22,141 nucleotides of DNA from Phallusia fumigata (Eukaryota > Chordata > Ascidiacea > Phlebobranchia > Ascidiidae), in NCBI GenBank assembly GCA_008931825.1, contig QXVZ01004159.1:1-22141 (forward strand). Direction: 5' to 3'. This document shows, in pieces, positions 1 through 7,545 of the stretch (within the stretch, counting starts at the first letter, position 1; every line of letters starts with the position of its first letter). Both the position numbers and the translations under genes were made by a program. The notes beneath the pieces are model-generated. The model did not search any database, was not told the DNA's origin, and saw only the letters and a program-made list of their open reading frames with translations.

Positions 1-217
1 ACTTTTGGGAGTAAAATGACTGAAATTTACCTTGGCACCGGGGTGTTGGGTTGGACCATGTCGACCCAAAAGGATTTGATGCAACGCAACTCGTGGTAGC
101 TGAGCCAACCAACTGAAAACCTGATAAACACAAATTTGTATCCATGACGTTCTTAAATTATCAAGAACATTTCAATTCATAAAAAAACTTTCAAGTAATG
201 CTTTTTTAGGCGGAGTT
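1..217. repeat. 217-bp block identical to 12268-12484 (copy 1)
   Basis: Every base matches 12268-12484. It contains exon 6 (31-120) and intron flanks. Right of 217 the sequence continues into intron and exon 5, which complete CCP1 in frame. Position 1 is the window edge, so the repeat could extend further left outside the window. Confidence 0.97.
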
Positions 218-367
218 ACCAATATTTGCTGATTGTATATTAATTAAAAATGATCTTACCTTCGTTACAAGAAAACTGGCAAGTAGTTCCGCGTAATGTA
301 ATATCGTCGCCGGAGCATCTCCGCGAACCGTTGTCGGGAATTCGAGGTATGGCGCATTTTGGAGACG
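31..367 (-). CDS. Exons 5-6: CCP1 (sushi domain)
   Basis: Exon 260-367 carries SPKCAIPRIPDNG and ends TTCQFSCNE; exon 31-120 continues GFQLVGSATTSC and ends STWSNPTPRCQ. This is a complete CCP with six cysteines and the invariant tryptophan near the end, split by a phase-1 intron before GFQL. The acceptor at base 121 is chosen over a second AG eight bases downstream because only the former joins in frame and gives the typical GFQLVGS sequence. Confidence 0.85.
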
Positions 368-1587
368 CTGTTGAGCAATAGACAATAAACCACAGGTCTC
401 TCGGTAGTCACGATTAAGTACTTGCGACTTACATGATTGGCAGTTTGAAAACGTGTTGCATTCGTCGAATCTACAACAGCAGGTGCAGTGCGATATAGTG
501 CTATCTCCGTTGCATTGTGTAGGGAACCAGGCGGGTCGACTGTTCTGTTATTCGAAAACAATAAAATGATCTTAGATACATAATTTACGGATTTAAATAG
601 TCCCAGGCAAACGATACAAGCCAGTTGATTGTAAAAGCCATTATTATTCCTCATGATGGCGACAGCGTTTGATGAAACGAGGAAAATGTTTTACACACAA
701 CTACTGGCTTGTATCTTCCAATTGAGAATGAAATGATTGAGCATCTAAAAATGGATGAAACGCTAGCGGTTTGAGTTTGCGCAAAAGGAGAGATAAGGGG
801 ATTACAGAGCGTGCGCGGTGTTGGGATAAAGCTTGTGTTTGCGGTGGCATCATACTCGGGTTGGCGTAAAACTATAGGTTGCATCAGAAGTAAAGCTGAA
901 ATTTTGATCCAGGGGACGCTCGAGGCACAAAGCACTGTAACATTTTACCTGCAAAAATCGCTGTTTTGAAGGTCAAAAGTAACATCAAAAAACGATTTCA
1001 CGTACCTGTATGTTGTTGTTGTGGCAGGCATGGGACTGTTTGCACTTTTTGGTGAATAGAAATCCGCGGTCTATTTTTCTAACTACAGTTTCGCATGCTT
1101 CCTGCAACAGAAAAATATCCACATTACCTCACTACCTTTTCCTAATAAAACCGACCTTTCAAAAGTAGACGTGCGTTTACCTGATTGGGCATACATTGTT
1201 CAACCTTTCCTATCCGGAGACAGTCGGCGTTGCTGAGGGCATTTTCACAAACCCAACATCTTATAGCTAAAACGTAACGTATTTTGTTGTTATAAATGCA
1301 ACTAGATTTTAATTACCATGTACACAATGCGCTGTATGTTCGGTTGTCGTCTAAACTCGTTTTCAATGAATTTAAACTCGTTATGGTACGTCCAATGTTT
1401 ATTATGATGTAGAATTTTCTTTTTGTGACATAATAGTCTTGCTAAAAAAATTAATGGCCTATCCAACTTTACCTGCTTTTAATAAATTCCAAAACTGTTA
1501 TTCTTTTTCAATCTTACCTTGACAAGACAGAGTCAGTACAGCAAAAGTTGCGGCGTACGTTAATAAAATCCTCATGTTGAGGCGCAT
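31..1587 (-). CDS. 5' part of a secreted Ly6-CCP-VWA multidomain protein gene (exons 1-6)
   Basis: Six minus-strand exons: 1518-1587, 1181-1266, 1006-1101, 433-544, 260-367 and 31-120. All have GT donors and AG acceptors and join with compatible phases (1, 1, 0, 1, 1, 1 after each exon). They encode a signal peptide, one Ly6/uPAR three-finger domain and the first CCP domain. The ATG at 1587 is chosen because it lies about 50 bp downstream of a TATA box and begins a hydrophobic leader; a second in-frame ATG at 1575 would give nearly the same leader. Exon 6 ends with one base (G), and its natural partner is the exon at 12072-12212, which begins with two bases to complete a codon. Exon 6 is also present, identical, at 12298-12387. 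I therefore read this as the start of the gene whose remainder lies at 6610-12387. I do not recognise a named orthologue. Confidence 0.85.
433..1266 (-). CDS. Exons 2-4: Ly6/uPAR (LU, three-finger) domain
   Basis: Exons 1181-1266, 1006-1101 and 433-544 encode about residues 24-121. Ordered landmarks are AIRCWVCENA, NADC, EQCMPNQ, EACETVVRKIDRG, TKKCKQSHAC, PTQC and the end motif HCTCCCRFDECN. The opening CxxC and the closing CCxxDxCN signature are diagnostic of LU domains, whose disulfides hold three loops on a compact core. Exon 3 starts and ends in phase 0, and exon 4 starts at AACAGTCGA after a pyrimidine-rich tract. LU domains are usually GPI-anchored or secreted ligand binders; here the domain is the N-terminal head of a larger secreted chain. 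Confidence 0.88.
1518..1587 (-). CDS. Exon 1: signal peptide
   Basis: The exon begins MRLNMRILLTYAATFAV, continues LTLSCQ and ends with a single G before the donor gtaagat. A short basic start, a hydrophobic core of about 14 residues and a small-residue/cysteine region give a standard secretory signal, predicted to be cleaved near residue 22. The open frame continues upstream of the ATG, but those residues are arginine-rich and overlap the TATA box, so they are probably not translated. Confidence 0.85.
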
Positions 1588-1637
1588 GTTTCGATATTCG
1601 CGTAAAAAATATGATACGAGTTTAGCTCGGCCGCCAA

Positions 1638-1645
1638 CTTTTATA
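1638..1645 (-). promoter_or_regulatory. TATA box of the Ly6-CCP-VWA gene
   Basis: TATAAAAG on the minus strand, about 50 bp upstream of the ATG at 1587. Transcription would start near 1610-1615, leaving a leader of about 25 nt. The region just upstream is GC-richer than its surroundings. Confidence 0.6.
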
Positions 1646-1731
1646 ACGAAGCAACTTTTTCGCCGCGACCACGTTTTCGTCGGAGCCGAGGAGGAGCGAG
1701 CAATCCGCAAAACGCGAAAACATATACACCT

Positions 1732-1754
1732 GTGACGCAACGCTAACGTGACGC
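1732..1754 (-). promoter_or_regulatory. Pair of GTGACGC elements upstream of the TATA box
   Basis: GTGACGC occurs at 1732-1738 and 1748-1754 (plus-strand reading), 16 bp apart, about 90-115 bp upstream of the TATA box. TGACGC(A) resembles half-sites for CREB/ATF or C/EBP-ATF bZIP factors. The repetition and position suggest a proximal promoter module; binding is inference. Confidence 0.3.
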
Positions 1755-1875
1755 GACGCTTGTTCTTGTTTCTTCCTAAGTGCAAGATGCGGCAGGACGC
1801 AGTCCGTTGTCTTGCTTTTTCCAACGCTTGACATCATCCCGCTTGCGATGTTATCGTTTAAAGAAATCTGCAAAA

Positions 1876-2034
1876 TCCATTTGTCACGTGTTTTCGCTAT
1901 TTGCGTGATTCATTGTTTAGCGCTGCAAGCGGCCTATTGACAAATGGAAGCAAACAAAATGTGGCGAAAATTGTGGTAACTCAGTCTCGTGCCATCGGAG
2001 GTTTATTTGGATAGGCCGCTGTATACATGCAAAT
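1876..2034. repeat. Cluster of nested inverted repeats with an octamer motif
   Basis: Perfect inverted repeats are TCCATTTGTCA (1876-1886) with TGACAAATGGA (1938-1948), and AGCGGCCTAT (1928-1937) with ATAGGCCGCT (2011-2020). TTGGATAGGCC (2007-2017) also pairs with GGCCTATCCAA at 1456-1466. A CACGTG E-box lies at 1886-1891 and an octamer ATGCAAAT at 2027-2034. The 93-bp unit 1928-2020 has the shape of a tiny element with 10-bp terminal repeats, but no target duplication is visible. It could equally be palindromic promoter sequence. Confidence 0.4.
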
Positions 2035-2211
2035 AAGAGTCAGCGATTGATACAACGCCGGAGATCAGATGCCCAACTTCAATTAGATGAATAACCCACA
2101 AAAGCGCGGCACTGTCAGGCAACAAGCGTCTCGCCAACGATAAGGATCTCTCATATGCGGTTGACGGCAGAAGCTCTCTGAAATCGGGATAAAGTTTCTG
2201 CCGCGAGGGAA

Positions 2212-2220
2212 TTTTATATA
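2212..2220 (-). promoter_or_regulatory. Second TATA-like sequence
   Basis: TATATAAAA on the minus strand, about 625 bp upstream of the ATG at 1587. It could drive a longer 5' leader of the same gene. It overlaps the stop codon of the open frame 2214-2564, so the two readings compete. Confidence 0.25.
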
Positions 2221-2564
2221 GAACCTCCGTGCGTCACCAGTTTATAGTCGTCCCTACCCCAAGATTTCGTGTTCCTGTAGAAATTTTCGGAAACTCCATT
2301 GTTGGTGTTAACAATTTCTGTGACACTTTCTCCTGCAATACCTCGTTTAGCAGCGGTCACGCCAAAGCTTTTTCCACAATCGCCTCTGGTTACTAGAAAT
2401 TTGTCGGTGGCTGCTGTTGCTTTTACGTGCGTACGTTGGAATGTGTGTCTCTTGTATCTCGTGCATTGGCGGAACAAAGGAGCGACTACTAAGCCATCTG
2501 CGACGTCCAGTGACACCGACAAGCACTTGAAGACAATGTAGGCGGCAATGACGTAGAGAAAATG
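2214..2564 (-). other. Unassigned open frame, 116 codons, start unknown
   Basis: A minus-strand frame is open from 2564 to a stop at 2214-2216, in sequence richer in G+C than its flanks. It begins with a hydrophobic run (HFLYVIAAYIVF) that could be the end of a signal peptide, followed by residues such as VTRGDCGKSFGVTAAKRG and SENFYRNTKSWGRDDYK. There is no upstream ATG in frame, so a spliced start would be needed. The opposite strand is also open (2299-2541). I recognise no family. Confidence 0.2.
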
Positions 2565-2751
2565 TTAACCGCAAACAATAGCGAATAAGTGTCAATGGTC
2601 ATTAATTGCTTCGTCGTACGGAGAAAACGTTTGGTCTCGAAATAGTCAAGATTTGAGTAACACCGAATTTAAATTACTTTGATAACAGGAAAGTACAAAC
2701 TAATTTTAATATCACTAGCAACAGAAAGTGCAAATTCTCCACAAGCACTAT

Positions 2752-2752
2752 N
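2752..2752. other. Assembly gap (single N)
   Basis: A single N separates the upstream region of the Ly6-CCP-VWA gene from the middle of a retrotransposon RNase H frame. The retroelement's 5' portion is absent to the left of the N, so sequence is missing or the two pieces are not true neighbours. Confidence 0.85.
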
Positions 2753-3037
2753 CCAGTGGCTTACGAGGCACGAGCTATAACTTCTTAAACGAGGTATGCC
2801 CAAATTGAAAAAGAACTACTGGCTATCACCTTTGCATGTGAAAGGTTTAATCGGTGTGTTTAAGGTGAGAAATTTGTTGTAGAAACTAATCACAAGCCTC
2901 TCGTAGCATTGTTCCTCAAAGAGTTGAATAACTGTCCACTACGCATCCAACGTTTAATGATTCATTTTCAACGGGTTCATTTTAGTGTAGTGTTTTGACC
3001 AGGTAAATTCATGCACACTGCTGATTTGTTACCAAGG
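2753..3037 (+). pseudogene. Retrotransposon RNase H fragment
   Basis: The frame starting at 2753 shows the hallmarks of the gypsy RNase H domain: YAQIEKELLAITFACERF, then ETNHKPLV with the histidine-lysine-proline signature, and a terminal PGKFMHTADLLPR. It is broken by three in-frame stops. The N-terminal catalytic part lies beyond the gap. Confidence 0.85.
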
Positions 3038-3245
3038 TGTGTGAAAATCAGTGTACATGGTCCGTCGTTTTCTTGTTGTAGTGTGGATGAATATGTTAAT
3101 TTAATTGTTGCCGCAGTTGTATGTACGCCAGCAGTGAGACAAGAGCTACAAAACAAAACCATGTGCGACGAGCAGCTCCAAACTGTTATATCTAATGTAA
3201 ACAATGGGTGGTTTTTACAAGCACGCTTGCAATGTGTTAGCGAAG

Positions 3246-3299
3246 CGACGTTGGGAAGTGGACAATGAACTTTCCGACGTTTGGAAGTGAACAATGAAC
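3246..3299 (+). repeat. 25-bp imperfect tandem duplication inside the retroelement
   Basis: Bases 3246-3270 and 3275-3299 match at 23 of 25 positions with a period of 29 bp. The copy lies between the RNase H and integrase remnants and adds to the frame disruption. Confidence 0.8.
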
Positions 3300-4271
3300 A
3301 AGACAATATTTTGTTTCGTGGGTCCCGAACTGTTGTTCCCGCGTCCATGTGCAGTTACTTTTTAGAATGAGTACATGAAGGCCATTTGCGTAAAGTAAAA
3401 TTCAAGCGACGCTTTTGGAAAAGTACATATTGCCCTGGTTTGTCCAGCAATTTGTCAAATTTAATTTCTTCTTGTGCAGTTTGTGCAAAATTCAGATCAC
3501 AGAAACAGCGTCAACCATTGGAACCCCACGAACCCCCCGAACCCCCATCTTACCCTTCTTACCCTTTTCAGCCTTTTCAGAGAGTGTCTACTGATCTGTT
3601 TTACTGGAACGGGAAAATGTTTTTAGTAACTGTTGACTGATACTCTGGGTATCCTGAAGTAAATCCGTTGTCAACTACCTCTGTGGCGTATGTTATTAGT
3701 GCCCAATCTTTTCTAGGTTTGGAATTCCTGATTGGAACGGTTGTGACGAATTTACGCAATTTGTTTTGAACTGGGGTTTTACCCATGTAACTTCTAGCCC
3801 ACATTATTCACTCTCAAATGAGCTGGCCGAATGGAGTGTTCAAACAACCAAGCATTTGTTAAGAAAAGCTCACGCAAGTATGCAGGGTTTCAACAAAAGT
3901 CTATTGATCTTTGGCAGCGCTCCCTTGGTTTGTGGAAAATCTCCAGCACAGCTTTTGATGGGTCGCAAATTAGAAACAAGAAACACGACGTAAGAAAATT
4001 ACAAAAATTTACTCAGCGAGCTTTCGACAAAGAAAGAAGAAAGCAGGAAAAATTCCATGACCGAGGAAATAGAAACTTGCCACCATTACAGACGAAAACC
4101 TCTGTACGAATGAACGATGTTCATAACAAACTGTGGGACCAACAAGTAACTATAGAGAGGGAATTGTCACATCGATCATATTTAATCGAAACAAACGACC
4201 GTGTATTATACAGGCGTAATCGTGTTCTCTTACGTCCCTTGTTTACTGCTAATCGTCAATCTCTGAGATAA
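3296..4271 (+). pseudogene. Retrotransposon integrase fragment
   Basis: A zinc-binding HHCC region (VHEGHL, then SSCAVCAKF) and part of the catalytic core are readable. The first catalytic aspartate is present in TDLF, and the glutamate in the NELAEWSV stretch. The second aspartate of the DDE triad is lost around 3730-3760, where frame and sequence are disrupted. Stops at about 3369 and 3638 and a frameshift near 3970-3990 break the frame. The C-terminal part ends at a stop at 4269-4271. Its type resembles the K02A2.6-like gypsy integrases common in invertebrates. Confidence 0.85.
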
Positions 4272-4301
4272 CATTTAACTTAAAACTGAACAAAGGGAAG
4301 T

Positions 4302-4562
4302 TGTGTTGCATATACTTGTGTTCGTTAGATGTCGCCCCTGTGTTGTGACGCCACTTGTCATATACAACCGCGTGCCGCAACTTGCTTGTGGCAGTCAATA
4401 CAGGTTACACCTTGAGGTGTTTGTGAGTTCATGACAATACCCACGTAGTGCGAAGAAGCTACTGCCTGGTGTTGACCTGCTAGTGCCTCCTTGAGCGATG
4501 TATTCGTCAAAAAGCTTCCTTACGTTGGTGCGTTTCTTTAAACTTTCTCTTTTTTAGAAACA
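4302..4562 (+). mobile_element. Probable 3' LTR of the gypsy element, preceded by a polypurine tract
   Basis: A purine-rich stretch (AAAGGGAAG, 4292-4300) lies about 20 bp after the integrase stop and is followed by TGTGTTGCATATACTTG, the usual arrangement of polypurine tract and 3' LTR start. The right edge is uncertain because no 5' LTR exists in the window for comparison. A small palindrome ACACC-TTGA-GGTGT lies at 4407-4420. Confidence 0.45.
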
Positions 4563-4840
4563 TGAAAAGCTTGTTGCCAACACATTATTTGTTTACCTTT
4601 TAATTACTTATGTCGCAAATAATATACATCTTAAACAAAACGATAAATGACATTATCGGACTTACTACGCAATCTTGCAAAGCAATGAAGATTAGTAAAA
4701 AACTTCTAATAAAGACGTACAATTTTTCTTTTAGACTCGATCATACCGATCCTCGAAATCATCTACATCGTAATGAGAATTTTTAATTTGTCCAACGCGA
4801 AAGAAGTTTAACAGCATGATGTAGAAGTAGTTTCAAACAT

Positions 4841-5065
4841 TTATTTTTGCTGGAGTGCAGCCAACAAAACCATCGCATCAAACATACCCGCCGGGTGATT
4901 TGACAAGTGCCCGTTAGAGCCAAACGATAAACTCGTGTGGTGTCGCTGGGCTATTATTTGACGAATGCGTGCATGCGGCAAAAAAGCATTTTCCTGGAAA
5001 TGTTCGATATGTAGAAGAGCACTTTGAATTTTTTTGCAACTTGTATTCAATCCACTGCTTAATTG
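4841..5065 (-). other. Candidate terminal coding exon of an unknown gene
   Basis: A minus-strand frame is open from 5065 to a stop at 4841-4843, with GC content above that of its AT-rich flanks. Readable sequence includes ALLHIEHFQENAFLPHARIR, QIIAQRHHTSLSF and AGMFDAMVLLAALQQK at the C-terminus. A poly(A) signal AATAAA (minus strand, 4840-4845) overlaps the stop codon, which would give a very short 3' UTR. Possible acceptors (attaag, aagcag) lie near 5053-5060. I recognise no family, and no partner exon upstream is convincing. Confidence 0.3.
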
Positions 5066-6470
5066 TTATTAAAATTATAATTAATTGCTTTCGGGTTTCT
5101 TGGATTGGTCGCAGTTGCTGAAACACAAATGAAAATTAAGTTCTGACCAAGAACAAAATTTTCAAGTTTTATTAAAGTTTTTTTTAATTTAACCTCGTTT
5201 TAGTTCCACCGATAAAGCACATATAGTGAACTTTATGCGTTTTAAGACACATACTTCCATGACGGTTCTATCATTAAAAACGTAATATTGTTTGGTACCT
5301 TCTTAAAATAAAAGATGTTCTATCTATTTCTTCGAAAAAAAAAACAGTTCGGAAATTTATTTCTTCGAAAAGTAAATGAATAAATTCAAAAAGATTTACT
5401 CAAATTACTCAAATGATTCAGTGGGGCAATTCATAAATCACGGAATGGAATTCTTGGTAAACGTTCAAAAATTAGTCACAACAACAGATCTGTCATAACG
5501 ATTAATCTCCAAAATATGTTAGTTGATACTCGTCACACAAACTAGAAACTACAATGTGTAAAACTTGATTACATCATCACATAGTTATTTGCTAATCATT
5601 TACTCACTTGAAACACCAGTGTTTTGGTGTGACAGAGTCTGTTGCGAAAATAATAAATCCTTAAACTGCCAATATTTCAAGCCCACAAAATTAACAAGTG
5701 GTTTAAGTTAAATGGAGCAATAACATCGAGGTCATTCAGCATACGTTGTCCACATGGTGTATTGCGAGCAGAGGAGCAGCTTGGTTTGTGTTGTTGTGTT
5801 ATTTTTATGTTGGATGCGTCAAATAAAAAATTTTTTGGATTGAATATTAATTTGTTTTTTCCTGACATAAACTGAAAGTTTTTAAAAACTAACAAGACAC
5901 AAAGAATGAAATTTTGTTTTTTTGTATTCAAATAAAATCTACCACCGTACTATGTTAACACTGCAACTACACGTGAATAAAAATACACAAACGCCTAAAA
6001 ATAACAAATCATTGGCAAGCATAGAATGGTAAATATTAGACGTTACAAATAAATACAGCAGTAGCGAGGTATTCAATAAAGGAACTTGAAACAAATAAAA
6101 AACGTAATGTCTTCACAACATGGTTGACACAAATACAATGCTTTGAAAAATACAATACTTCTATTTAAAAACAAGTTAGATCGGTAAAATGTTGGCAGGC
6201 GTAAGGATGTGGGCCCAGTTGATGAATAACATGAGAATCGAATGTTGAATACTTTGGCAAAGCAAAAATGTTTTCAAAAACTGTTATTAAACAAGAACCG
6301 CATAAGCAGAGATTTGAGAAATTGCCAGTAACAAATGTTATTGTATGGTACATGCTACGCGAAAAAAAATCTTACGAATCGACAAGACTGGGCATAATAT
6401 TAAAATAAATGCGTCCGTTGGACATCACTTGAAGTTTGTTGAGTAGTTCTTTCAGTAATATGTATCATCA
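5066..6470. other. AT-rich intergenic stretch, no firm feature
   Basis: No recognisable domain, RNA gene or long repeat is visible. ATTTCTTCGAAAA occurs twice, near 5326 and 5357. The only open frame of note (5677-5931, minus, 84 codons) starts with a signal-like leader but is otherwise unremarkable. Confidence 0.5.
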
Positions 6471-6490
6471 TTACCGTTGGTGAACTGGTC
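6471..6490 (-). other. Possible alternative last coding exon of the Ly6-CCP-VWA gene
   Basis: If the latent donor below 6639 is used, a good acceptor (gtttttag, exon from 6490 downward) joins in the right phase and gives GPVHQR before a stop at 6471-6473, replacing the QYFAPEPV tail. Only splice-site quality and phase support it. Confidence 0.25.
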
Positions 6491-6609
6491 CTAAAAACAA
6501 TCCAAAACAAAATACTGTTATTCAAACACTGTGTTTTGAATAGTCTGTTTGAAATGACCAAACATAACAAAGATCAGAATTTTTCGTCCACAATTTGTAA
6601 TGGTGCGTT

Positions 6610-7545
6610 CTAAACTGGTTCAGGTGCGAAATACTGACCTTTATCGCAGATAGCTCCACCGATTTGCTCCGCTAGTGCCTCGTTCAGTGTATCAAAACCT
6701 TCCTCTTGGTAAAACGTTCTCTCTTGAGATCCAGAAATCTCAATTAGCTTGTCGGGGTCAACGGCGAAACCAATACCGACGGCGTAGATCTGTGAGAATT
6801 CATGCATTTTAAAAGAAAAGTATTTGAACCAAAGATACCGAAAATGACAATTAAAAAACACACAAAATTTGTTTAGTGTACAGCAGCCTCATCTGAACTG
6901 ACCGGGAACTTTCTAAAGTGCGATATTTTGCAAAGTATTTTGATCAACCTACCAGTGTTCCCTCTTCTCGCAGTTGATTTGAAATTTCGTCAACAGGACT
7001 CGTAGCATCAGTATCACCATCAGTGACCACAATTAAAACCTTTTTGACACCGTCTCTTTGTCCGTTTTCGGGTTGGAATATTACGTCACGGGCGTGCTGC
7101 ATTGCTCTTCCAGTCATGGTTACTGGAGAAATGAAATTATTGTCATGCACTGATATAAACAACGTTGCACCCAATTACTATTAAGAGTGGTTAAACTTAC
7201 GTCCAGCGTGATATCGCATTGTGCTCAAATCAGCCAATAAGCTTTCTTTGTCTTGAATGTACGAGTTAAGTAGGATTTGAGACGCTCTGTTTACTCTGGT
7301 ATCGTAGCTAAAAATGGAGAATCGCGCGTCGTCATCGGCCATTTCAAAAGAGCTAAAGCGAAAAAAAGCAAGGATATTATATCTGCCCTGTTAAGCATCA
7401 TGAGCGGAAAATAAATATTTGTACCTAATAATGTATTTTGCAAAGTTAATCATTTTTGGCCAGTTTGCCCTTCGTACTGATGAAGATGAATCGAGAACGA
7501 TACACGCGTCCATACGAGCGTGCGGGGGACACTTTGCGCCTGTGT
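6610..7545 (-). CDS. Exons 24-27: VWA domain 3 and C-terminus
   Basis: Exons 7425-7545, 7201-7352, 6953-7122 and 6610-6789 encode the third VWA domain at about residues 1093-1299, again with complete MIDAS residues (LDSSSSV, LTMTGRA, VVTDGDTD). Intron phases match the first two copies. The last exon does not splice where its homologues do; it reads on through GQYFAPEPV to a stop (6610-6612). A usable donor (gtcagt) remains at the ancestral position, just below 6639. VWA3 is closer in sequence to VWA2 (both have RRANWPKMINFAKYIIR and SQILLNSYIQ) than to VWA1. Confidence 0.9.

Larger units (their letters stand above)
2753..4562 (+). mobile_element. Decayed Ty3/gypsy LTR retrotransposon, 3' portion
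   Basis: Plus-strand remnants run in the Ty3/gypsy order RNase H, integrase, polypurine tract, putative LTR. Several in-frame stops and at least two frameshifts show it is inactive. Gag, protease and reverse transcriptase are missing: the element begins abruptly at the N at 2752. The right end is not determined; 4562 is a guess based on the sequence ...AGAAACA. No 5' LTR or target-site duplication can be tested here. Confidence 0.8.

Noticed and set aside
1498..1824. Translation start at 1824 giving a 108-residue frame through exon 1
   Set aside because: The extra N-terminus is arginine-rich, spans the TATA box and would bury the signal peptide; it also reads through the donor at 1517.
5677..5931. 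84-codon minus-strand frame with a signal-like start (MNTKKQNFILCVLLVF)
   Set aside because: AT-rich sequence easily yields such leaders; no splice, promoter or family support.
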